Under the pieces are notes generated by a model, which was not told the DNA's origin, did no database searches, and saw only the letters and a program-made list of their open reading frames with translations. From positions 1 to 8,707 of the forward strand of contig CAZXGT010000096.1 in NCBI GenBank assembly GCA_964639935.1: a stretch of DNA of 8,707 bases, read 5' to 3'. The DNA comes from CALNYS01 sp964639935. GTDB lineage: Bacteria; Planctomycetota; Phycisphaerae; Phycisphaerales; UBA1924. Made by a program: the position numbers and the translations under genes. Shown here one piece after another: positions 1 through 5,831 of the stretch (the first letter of the stretch is position 1; each line of letters opens with the position of its first letter).

Positions 1-111
1 CCCGCCCTCGAGCCCGCCCCCAAGCAGGCGCGCAAAGACCTCCGCGCGCGCAGGGGCGCGGTCGCGAGGAGCGATCTCGCTCCGGTCGCGCGTCGCCGGG
101 GACCGACTCAC
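1..111 (-). CDS. Possible start of an unidentified minus-strand gene (partial)
   Basis: A GTG codon at 111-109 opens a reading frame of 37 codons that runs off the left edge without a stop. It starts 9 bases after the stop of the ComEA-like gene, so it could be the third gene of that operon. The visible part is Arg-rich at first and then reads AEVFARLLGGGLEGG, which looks like an ordinary helix-glycine segment. I recognise no family. At this GC content several frames are open over the same bases, including two on the plus strand. No clear ribosome binding site precedes the GTG. The call rests only on spacing and residue composition. Confidence 0.3.
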   Translation of the reverse strand, partial: MSRSPATRDRSEIAPRDRAPARAEVFARLLGGGLEGG

Positions 112-120
112 GGCGGGAGT

Positions 121-447
121 CTATGGCTCGATGACCACGTCCGGCGCGATCTTCAGCAGCGTCCGAGGCCCGATCCGCGGCACGCGGTCGAGATCATCGA
201 GGGCGCCGAAGGCCCCGTGTGCCTCGCGGTCCCGAACGATCGCGGCCGAGAGCGTCGGGCCGATGCCCTCGAGCAACCGGAGCCGCTCCGCGGGCGCCGT
301 GTTCACGCAGACGCGGTGCGCCGGGAGCGCTCCGCCCGGCGCCCCTCGCGAGCCGGCGAGCCCGAGCCCCCCGAGCGCGAGCATGACGCCCAGCATCGCG
401 CCGGCCGAGGCGCGCCACGCTCGTTTCGATGGCGCCCGGTCGCTCAC
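121..447 (-). CDS. ComEA-like helix-hairpin-helix protein, membrane-anchored
   Basis: This small protein (108 aa) has a hydrophobic segment near the N terminus (about residues 16-32, Ala/Leu/Gly-rich after a basic start), so it is probably anchored in or exported through the membrane. A double helix-hairpin-helix DNA-binding module follows. The first hairpin carries LLEGIGPTLSAAIV (58-71) and the second VPRIGPRTLLKI (89-100). The NTAPAERL segment just before them is typical of the ComEA/T2SS-associated family. Such proteins bind double-stranded DNA without sequence specificity, and ComEA is the periplasmic DNA receptor of natural transformation. The GTG start at 447-445 is chosen because it overlaps the upstream gene's stop in GTGA and because the signal-like segment follows directly. 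An ATG-started frame reaching to 744 only shadows the upstream gene. No other competence gene is visible, so a role in DNA uptake is inferred. Confidence 0.8.
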   Translation of the reverse strand: MSDRAPSKRAWRASAGAMLGVMLALGGLGLAGSRGAPGGALPAHRVCVNTAPAERLRLLEGIGPTLSAAIVRDREAHGAFGALDDLDRVPRIGPRTLLKIAPDVVIEP

Positions 448-1946
448 GCGCTGGCCTCCTGCGCCGCGTCGATGGGCTCGCCCGCCCGCAGACGCCTGCG
501 GAGATCCGCCGCCGCCTGAAGGCCCGCCCTCGGCTGGCCCGCCTCGCTGATGAGCCCGCCCGAGGCGCACTGCCCGTCGCGCTTCGTGTCGTAGAGCTGG
601 TTCCACGCCACGCTCGTGACGTACGGCTTGGAGAGCGAGATCTCCACCACCCGCCGCATCCACTCCGCCTGCGTTCTCTCGTCCCACCCGCCGCGCCAGC
701 GCGGGCCGTCGCCGGCGCTGGGCGCCCCGATCGCGCTGACGCACACCGGCTTCTCGAAAACCGCGTACTGATCCAGCGCGTCAGAGAGCTGCAGGAGATC
801 GCGCGTCGGATCGCCGCACCGCGCGTCGCCGACCTCCAGGCGGATCCCGAAGGCGTCGCACGCGATCCCCGACTGCGCCACCAGTTCCGCGTAGAGCTCC
901 GGGTGCACCGCCTGCGGCCGCCCGCCCACCGGCTCCCCGAGCGGGTGATCGATCTCCACCACGATCACCGCCCTGGGGTGCAGCTTCCTCGCCACCAGCG
1001 AGCACAGCCGCGTGAGATCCACCGACTCCTCGAGGCTCAGGGGCAGCGTGTCGCCCACGTGAAGGCCCGAGCTGACCGTCCACTTCCACACCGCCCGCCG
1101 GTAGCGCGTCACCACCCGCTTGACGTGCTCGTAGGTCATCTCGCGGATCGTCTCGTAATCGTTCTCCCACACGAAGAACCACTCCGGCGTCGCGTCGCTC
1201 GTGAATTCCACAACCGGGCCCGCGGCCACCGGCTTCTTCGCCTGCCGAACCGCCCACTCGATCCACCGGTCCGCCTCCGCGAAGGTGTACCGCCCCTCCT
1301 CCGGCTCGAGCTCCTTCCAGCGCATCGGCGAGATGAGGTAGTCGAACGCGCCGGAGACGACCTTCCGCAGCGGCTCGGTGAACCGCTCGGGGTCCACCGC
1401 GCACCCGAAGACGGGGCCGCTCGTCGCGATCGGCGCCGTCGCCTGCCGCCGCGCCAGCTCCCGCGCCGCGTGCTCCCGCGTCATCCGTTCGCCCGCGTCG
1501 ATCGCAAGCTCGAGCGCGCGCTGGGCCAGCTCGTCCTGCCTCGCGCGGTCTCCCGCGGCGTCAGCGGCCATCGCCAGAGCGTCCATGAACAGGCGCCTCG
1601 CCTCGGCCGCGTCGACCGAGACCGGGTCATCGGCCGGGCGGTCGAACTCCTGCCACTCCTCGAGCTTCACGAGGTAGAGCATGATGTGCCGGCGCGCCAG
1701 CTCGAGGGTCAGCGTGTAGGGCTCGTCCCGCGCCGGGAGCAGGCAGGTCTGCAGGAGCAACTCGCCCAGAGCCCCGCAATCCCACTCGAGCGCGAGCGCC
1801 GCAGAACCCTTCTGGTCCGTCTTGCAGACGACCGCCCCGTTCTCAACCTCCACCGACGCCGGGATGGTCGAGCCGTCGGGCGCCGTCATGTGGGCGTGAC
1901 GGAGCTCGAAGGGCTCATCGCGAGCTGGCAGGCGGAACGTGAACAT
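444..1946 (-). CDS. GH10-fold protein lacking both catalytic glutamates (probable pseudoenzyme)
   Basis: This 500-residue protein has no signal peptide, so it is probably cytoplasmic. Residues 1-105 look beta-rich, 112-168 helical, and about 178-455 follow the GH10 xylanase barrel. Matching landmarks are GPVFGCAVD (177-185), a Trp-Lys segment before GRYTFAEADRWIEWA (218-232), YEHVKRVVTRYRRAVWKWTV (272-291), KPVCVSAIG (399-407) and the late VAWNQLYD (447-454). In active GH10 enzymes the acid/base Glu ends WDVVNE; here the aligned string is WTVSSG, with Gly294. The nucleophile lies in TELD; here it is SAIG, with Ala405. Hydrolysis by the GH10 mechanism is therefore unlikely, and sugar binding or a structural role is more plausible. 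Annotation as endo-1,4-beta-xylanase would mislead. The first ATG (1991) is 15 codons upstream; ATG 1946 is preferred for its GGGAAGG site. LPARDEP occurs twice (6-12 and 70-76). It overlaps the ComEA-like gene by 4 bases. Confidence 0.75.
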   Translation of the reverse strand: MFTFRLPARDEPFELRHAHMTAPDGSTIPASVEVENGAVVCKTDQKGSAALALEWDCGALGELLLQTCLLPARDEPYTLTLELARRHIMLYLVKLEEWQEFDRPADDPVSVDAAEARRLFMDALAMAADAAGDRARQDELAQRALELAIDAGERMTREHAARELARRQATAPIATSGPVFGCAVDPERFTEPLRKVVSGAFDYLISPMRWKELEPEEGRYTFAEADRWIEWAVRQAKKPVAAGPVVEFTSDATPEWFFVWENDYETIREMTYEHVKRVVTRYRRAVWKWTVSSGLHVGDTLPLSLEESVDLTRLCSLVARKLHPRAVIVVEIDHPLGEPVGGRPQAVHPELYAELVAQSGIACDAFGIRLEVGDARCGDPTRDLLQLSDALDQYAVFEKPVCVSAIGAPSAGDGPRWRGGWDERTQAEWMRRVVEISLSKPYVTSVAWNQLYDTKRDGQCASGGLISEAGQPRAGLQAAADLRRRLRAGEPIDAAQEASA

Positions 1947-1953
1947 CAATGGA

Positions 1954-1960
1954 CCTTCCC
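1954..1960 (-). promoter_or_regulatory. Ribosome binding site deciding the GH10-like start
   Basis: Read on the minus strand this is GGGAAGG, ending 7 bases before the ATG at 1946-1944. It is among the clearest Shine-Dalgarno sequences in the window and supports that ATG over the in-frame ATG at 1991. A weak minus-strand promoter candidate lies further upstream: CACAAT at 1969-1964 with TTGCGG at 1991-1986, 16 bases apart. Its predicted start would fall inside the binding site, so I do not call it. Confidence 0.55.
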
Positions 1961-2052
1961 GCCATTGTGACGAGCCGCAAGCGCCCCGCAAGGACGGGCG
2001 TCGATCTTCTTCGGATTCCGGCTCGCCGCGTCTCGCGCCGCGCGCCCGCCAG

Positions 2053-2058
2053 TACGAT
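2053..2058 (+). promoter_or_regulatory. Candidate -10 element (TACGAT) for purC, possibly leaderless
   Basis: TACGAT matches the TANNNT form of a -10 box and ends 7 bases before the ATG at 2066. Transcription would begin at or next to that ATG, giving a leaderless message. No ribosome binding site precedes the ATG, which fits. No convincing -35 box lies 16-18 bases upstream. Similar TAC-N-N-T strings precede the genes at 3100 and 8464. Confidence 0.3.
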
Positions 2059-2065
2059 GCCGCGT

Positions 2066-3037
2066 ATGTCCGTTGTCGCCAGAACCGACCTCCCGCTCCC
2101 CAACCGCCGGGCGGGCAAGGTGCGCGACATCTACGACATCCCGCCCGTCGGCGGCGCCCCGAGGCGCATCGCGATCGTCGCCACCGACCGCCTCTCGGCC
2201 TTCGACGTCGTCCTGCCCACGCCCATCCCCGGCAAGGGCGAGCTGCTCACCCGCATGAGCCGCGACTGGATGGTCTGGATCGAACAGCAGGGCATCTGCC
2301 GCACGCACCTGACGGGCGAGACGCTCCGCGAAGCCGCGCCGGACCTGCCGGTCGAGCTCGCCGAGGAGCTCGAGCCGCGCACGGCCGTCGCGCGCGCCGC
2401 CGAGGTGGTTCCCATCGAGTGCGTCGTCCGCGGGTATCTCGAGGGCTCAGGCTGGCGCGACTACCAGGCGACCGGCGCCGTCTGCGGCGTCGAGCTGCCC
2501 GCCGGTCTCAGCCGGTGCGAGCGGCTCCCGGCGCCCATCTTCACCCCCGCGACCAAAGCCGAGCTCGGGCAGCACGACGAGAACATCACCTTCGACCGCG
2601 CTTCGGAGATGGTCGGCGCCCTGCTCATGCGCCGCCTCCGCGATCTCTCTCTTGCGATCTACGCCCGCGCCGCCGAGCGCGCCCGCGAGCGCGGCGTCAT
2701 CATCGCCGACACCAAGTTCGAGTTCGGCCTCCTCCCCCGCGCCGAGGCGCCACGGAGCTCGAGCGGCGGCGATCCGCAGGCGAACCCCATTCTCATCGAC
2801 GAAGCGCTCACCCCGGACTCCTCGCGCTTCTGGCCCGCCGAGAGCTACGAGCCGGGCCGCGCCCAGCCCAGCTTCGACAAGCAGTTCGTCCGCGAGCACC
2901 TCGAGGCGCTCGTCGAGAGCGGAGCCTGGGACAGGGCAGACCCCGGCCCCGAGCTGCCCGAGAGCGTGGTCCGGGCGACGCGGCAGCGCTATGAGGAGGC
3001 GCACCGACGGCTCTTCGGCGAGCCGGCGCGGAAGTGA
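2066..3037 (+). CDS. purC: Phosphoribosylaminoimidazole-succinocarboxamide synthase (SAICAR synthase)
   Basis: PurC joins CAIR and aspartate using ATP to make SAICAR in de novo purine synthesis, in the cytoplasm. At 323 aa it is of the longer, yeast Ade1-like type rather than the short (about 240 aa) E. coli type. The N-terminal GKVRDIYD (17-24) is the ATP-binding start of the fold. DRLSAFDVVLPTPIPGKGE (41-59), VVRGYLEGSGW (120-130), and the signature PIFTPATKAELGQHDENI (157-174) are all intact. IADTKFEFG (213-221) and LIDEALTPDSSRFW (243-256) follow. Between these last two lies a short polar insert (about 223-240, Ser/Gly/Pro-rich). The ATG at 2066 gives the usual N terminus; an ATG three codons earlier (2057) is possible. 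It is divergent from the GH10-like gene, with about 119 bases between the starts. Confidence 0.95.
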   Translation: MSVVARTDLPLPNRRAGKVRDIYDIPPVGGAPRRIAIVATDRLSAFDVVLPTPIPGKGELLTRMSRDWMVWIEQQGICRTHLTGETLREAAPDLPVELAEELEPRTAVARAAEVVPIECVVRGYLEGSGWRDYQATGAVCGVELPAGLSRCERLPAPIFTPATKAELGQHDENITFDRASEMVGALLMRRLRDLSLAIYARAAERARERGVIIADTKFEFGLLPRAEAPRSSSGGDPQANPILIDEALTPDSSRFWPAESYEPGRAQPSFDKQFVREHLEALVESGAWDRADPGPELPESVVRATRQRYEEAHRRLFGEPARK

Positions 3038-3060
3038 AGGCCAGACCCGGCCCCCGCCGA

Positions 3061-3066
3061 TACCCT
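3061..3066 (+). promoter_or_regulatory. Candidate -10 element (TACCCT) for the NrdJ-like gene
   Basis: TACCCT lies 24 bases downstream of the purC stop. It would start a transcript near 3073, leaving a leader of about 27 bases that includes the GGAGG site at 3090-3094. It is preceded by CCGCCGA, much like the CCGCCAG before the purC element. The same interval can form a 6-bp stem (CCCGGC 3046-3051 with GCCGGG 3074-3079), which may instead be a weak terminator of purC. No -35 box is evident. Confidence 0.25.
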
Positions 3067-3089
3067 TGAGGCCGCCGGGACAGCGCAAC

Positions 3090-3094
3090 GGAGG
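3090..3094 (+). promoter_or_regulatory. Ribosome binding site deciding the NrdJ-like start
   Basis: GGAGG stands 5 bases before the ATG at 3100 and supports that start. A second in-frame ATG at 3136 has its own AGGAG (3127-3131) 4 bases ahead. Translation from either is therefore possible, and the first 12 residues, which are highly charged, could be dispensable. Confidence 0.6.
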
Positions 3095-3099
3095 CGGCG

Positions 3100-3498
3100 A
3101 TGGACGAACACCGCGAGCGAGAGGACAGGAGCCGCATGATCGCCACGCGCCAGACGCTGCCGCCGACCCGCCACTCCATCACTCACAAGTTCTCCGTCGC
3201 CGGGCACGAGGGGTACCTCACCATCGGCCTGCACGAGGACGGCCGCCCGGGCGAGATCTTCCTGAAGATCTCCAAGGAGGGCTCGACGGTCAGCGGGCTC
3301 TGTCAGGCCTTCTGCCGGGCGTTCAGCCTCGCGATGCAGTACGGCCTGAGCGTCGAGGACGCGGTGAGCCGCTTCAAGGGCATGCGCTTTGACCCGCAGG
3401 GTCCGACCTCCAACCCCGAGATCCCCGAGGCGGCGAGCCTGATCGATTACATCGCCCGCTACCTCGAATCCCAGTTTGTGCACAAGCCGCGCGACTGA
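3100..3498 (+). CDS. Stand-alone NrdJ C-terminal (TSCPD-type) domain protein
   Basis: This 132-residue protein matches the domain near the C terminus of adenosylcobalamin-dependent (class II) ribonucleotide reductase NrdJ. Recognisable stretches are THKFSVAGHEGYLTIGLHED (28-47), GRPGEIFLKISKEGSTVSGL (48-67), AFSLAMQYGLSVEDAVSRFK (74-93), MRFDPQGPTSNPEI (95-108) and ASLIDYIARYLESQF (112-126). The whole protein is just this domain. The ten-stranded barrel, the active-site cysteine loop and a C-terminal CxxC tail are absent, so it cannot reduce ribonucleotides alone. Two cysteines (68 and 72) sit in a predicted helix. Split NrdJ proteins are known (NrdJa/NrdJb of Pseudomonas), so it could be a partner subunit, a regulator, or an independent small protein of the TSCPD family. 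No large reductase subunit is nearby. It ends 3 bases from the stop of the convergent signalling gene. Confidence 0.8.
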   Translation: MDEHREREDRSRMIATRQTLPPTRHSITHKFSVAGHEGYLTIGLHEDGRPGEIFLKISKEGSTVSGLCQAFCRAFSLAMQYGLSVEDAVSRFKGMRFDPQGPTSNPEIPEAASLIDYIARYLESQFVHKPRD

Positions 3499-3501
3499 TT
3501 C

Positions 3502-5487
3502 TCAGGCCGCGTGCGCCACGAGCGACCAGAAATCGAGCAGCTTCCCCGCCGCCTCGAAGGGGTCCCGCGAGAGCGCCGACTTGGGCACGAAGGCGTTGGC
3601 GCCCGCCGCGAGGCACTTGCGCACGTCCCCGTCCTGCTCGGATCCGCTGAGCACCAGCACCGGCGTCGTCAGGAGCGAGGCGGTCGCGCGCATGAAGCGC
3701 ACGAGCTTCTCCCCGCTGTGCTCGGGCATCTTGAGGTCGGTGATGACCAGATCAGGCCTGATCGGGCCCTCCTCGGGCCGCTCGCCGAAGTGCAGCAGCT
3801 TGACCGCCTCGGAGACCGACGCCGCGAGCGTCACATCCGCGCGCCCCGTCTTCTCAAGCGCCGTTGAAAACAGCTTCTGGTGCATCGGATCGTCGTCGAC
3901 GAGCAGGATGCGGAGCGTCTGGCCGGCGGCCGCATCGCGGGACGGTTCCTCGGTGTTCTCGCCCGCCGTCGGCTCTCCCGCCTCGTGGAGAACGGTGCGG
4001 TTCCGCCCCGCCTTCTTCGCGCGGTACACCGCCTCGTCGGCCGCCTTCACAACGAGCGACGGCTCGGTGAAGACCGCCCGCGTCGCGTTGTCGTAGACCG
4101 CCACGCCGATGCTCACCGTGACCGACAGCTCGTCGACGTCCGCCGTTCCATCGAGATCAAAGGGCGAGGCCGCGATCGCCTCCCGCAGCCGCTCGGCGAT
4201 GTCCGCGCCCTCCGAGGCGCTCGTCTCGGGCATGAGGATGGCGAACTCCTCGCCGCCGTAGCGGAAGACCTCGCCGCTCTCGCCGAGCGTCTTCCTGAGG
4301 CGGCGCGCCAGTTCCATGAGGATCACGTCGCCCGCCTGATGGCCGTGCGTGTCGTTCACCGACTTGAAGTGATCGGCGTCGAGGAAGCCGACCGCCATCT
4401 CGCCGCCGGCCTCCCGGGTCGCGTCAAAGAGCTTGTGGAGATGCTGGTCGAAGCCGGCCCGGTTCTTGACGCTCGTGAGTCCGTCGATGAAGCGCTCGCG
4501 CGTGAGCTGGTCGTGGCTCTCGCGCAGCTCCTGGGCCTCGCGATCCTGCTGGAGCTGGATGAAGAGCTGCTGCTCCTCCGCCTCGGCGAGGATCGCCGTC
4601 ACATCGGGGGGATCGCCCATGTCAAGCTCGAAGAGGCGCGCCAGCGAGAGCGTGTTCGGCTTGAGCTCTTCGAGGAAGCGCTCCACGCCAGAGGCGTCCA
4701 TCCGAAGCCACTCGCGCCCGAGCCTCGAGAGCGTGGACAGGCCGTGCGCGCGCTCCGTCTCGTGCGGTGAGAGAGCGTCGGCCGCGGCCGAACCGATGAG
4801 GACAGACCGCAGCAGCGTGTCGCCCGAGGTCTCGTCGCGATGGTGGTGACGGAGGATGGCCTCGACGAGCTCCGACGGGATCTTCCACCGCTTCGCCAGC
4901 TCCGCGCCGACCGCGGCGTGGTCTTCGCCGAGCGCCTCGCGTTCCGCCTCGCAAAGTTCATGGTGCGCCCCCGCGGCGCCCTCAACGATTCGCTCGTATT
5001 CCTCCTCAAGCGAGATCGCCATCGCGAGCGAGCCGACGTCGCGCAGGAGCGCGGCCAGGAACGCCTCGTCCGGGTCGCAATCGCGCAGGCGCGACGCCGC
5101 GAGCCGCGCCGCCGCCCCGCCGTACATCGCCCGACGCCAGTGCTCGATCAGCTCGAACCCGCCCTCGGCCCCGCTGTCCTTGAAACAGTCGATCAGGCTG
5201 AAGCTGAGCACCAGCGACCGCACCGAGTTCATCCCGAGGTAGTTGATCGCGCGCCCGATGCTCCGGCACGGCGAGCTCAGCCCGTAGAAGCTCGAGTTGA
5301 TCGTCCGCAGGATCTTCGCGGACAGCGCCTGGTCGAGCTCGACGGCCTCGGCGATCTCCGAGAGCGGGGCGCTGTCGTCGCGGGTCAGCTCGAGGATGCG
5401 CGTCGCGACCGTCGGCAGCGTCGGGAGGCGGCTGCTCGCCGCCACGCGATCGATCAGCTGGTCCCGGTGTTCGGTGTCCGTCGTCAT
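3502..5487 (-). CDS. HDOD-GGDEF-REC signalling protein, probable diguanylate cyclase
   Basis: This 661-residue cytoplasmic protein has no membrane segment. Domains in order: HDOD (about 9-215; RLPTLPTVATRILEL at 20-34, catalytic HD pair replaced by RD at 149-150); a helical, Gln/Glu-rich linker (about 298-332); GGDEF (about 336-500); and a C-terminal receiver (about 525-655). The cyclase signature GGEEF (411-415) is intact, with FLDADHFKSVNDTHGHQAGD (368-387) before it, so cyclic di-GMP synthesis is likely. The usual RxxD inhibitory site before it reads GESG (402-405), so product inhibition is probably lost. The receiver keeps the acidic cluster DDD (531-533), phospho-acceptor Asp584 in VITDLKMPE, Ser614 and Lys636, so it should accept phosphate from an unidentified kinase. 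A receiver at the C terminus is less common than at the N terminus. ATG 5487 is preferred to 5550 for its AAGGG site and because the HDOD domain begins at once. No kinase gene is adjacent. Confidence 0.9.
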   Translation of the reverse strand: MTTDTEHRDQLIDRVAASSRLPTLPTVATRILELTRDDSAPLSEIAEAVELDQALSAKILRTINSSFYGLSSPCRSIGRAINYLGMNSVRSLVLSFSLIDCFKDSGAEGGFELIEHWRRAMYGGAAARLAASRLRDCDPDEAFLAALLRDVGSLAMAISLEEEYERIVEGAAGAHHELCEAEREALGEDHAAVGAELAKRWKIPSELVEAILRHHHRDETSGDTLLRSVLIGSAAADALSPHETERAHGLSTLSRLGREWLRMDASGVERFLEELKPNTLSLARLFELDMGDPPDVTAILAEAEEQQLFIQLQQDREAQELRESHDQLTRERFIDGLTSVKNRAGFDQHLHKLFDATREAGGEMAVGFLDADHFKSVNDTHGHQAGDVILMELARRLRKTLGESGEVFRYGGEEFAILMPETSASEGADIAERLREAIAASPFDLDGTADVDELSVTVSIGVAVYDNATRAVFTEPSLVVKAADEAVYRAKKAGRNRTVLHEAGEPTAGENTEEPSRDAAAGQTLRILLVDDDPMHQKLFSTALEKTGRADVTLAASVSEAVKLLHFGERPEEGPIRPDLVITDLKMPEHSGEKLVRFMRATASLLTTPVLVLSGSEQDGDVRKCLAAGANAFVPKSALSRDPFEAAGKLLDFWSLVAHAA

Positions 5488-5831
5488 CGTCGCCCTTGAT
5501 CCACCGAAGAGCTCGCAACCCCCTCGCGATGATTCGCCAGAGGCGACCATCTCACCAACGAGGTTCGTTAATCGTCATGCTCCGGCGGCGAATCCATCAT
5601 GAATCCCGCCGTGCCTCCGGAAGGGGTTTTGCCCGGTTGCCGCCCCGGACGGTCGTGACGGCTACGTCGGTTGTCTCGTCTGAGGCGTCTGGCGAAACCC
5701 GCGACGCGTCGGGCGAATCCGGCGAATCCGCGCCCACGAAACCCGAGGGGAGCGCGACCGGCCGGTCTTCCCGCTCTTTCTTTACTCACCTGTACCAACA
5801 CACACCGAACGATCCTGACTGGAGATTCACC
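5488..5831. other. Divergent intergenic region with repeated GGCGAATC
   Basis: This 344-base gap separates the diverging HDOD-GGDEF-REC and FAS1 genes and must hold both promoters. GGCGAATC occurs four times: on the minus strand at 5531-5538, and on the plus strand at 5587-5594, 5712-5719 and 5721-5728, the last two nearly abutting. A related GGCGAAAC lies at 5691-5698. These could be a regulator's sites. The last 60 bases before the FAS1 gene are less GC-rich (TTTACT at 5781, TGTACCAA at 5791), as expected of a promoter, but I cannot name a -10/-35 pair. A frame open from 5496 into the FAS1 gene has no start as good as ATG 5832 and its translation looks low-complexity. Confidence 0.4.
5493..5497 (-). 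promoter_or_regulatory. Ribosome binding site deciding the HDOD-GGDEF-REC start
   Basis: Read on the minus strand this is AAGGG, 5 bases before the ATG at 5487-5485. It supports that start over the in-frame ATG at 5550, which lacks a comparable site. Confidence 0.45.

Noticed and set aside
429..1970. Long plus-strand open frame of 513 codons opposite the GH10-like gene
   Set aside because: Its translation is Arg/Pro/Leu/His-rich with no recognisable motif, and it mirrors the minus-strand gene codon for codon. That is a usual artefact at this GC content.
3046..3079. Stem CCCGGC/GCCGGG after purC as a terminator
   Set aside because: Only 6 bp with a 22-base loop and no T-run, and it overlaps the candidate promoter of the next gene. 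It is mentioned there but not called.
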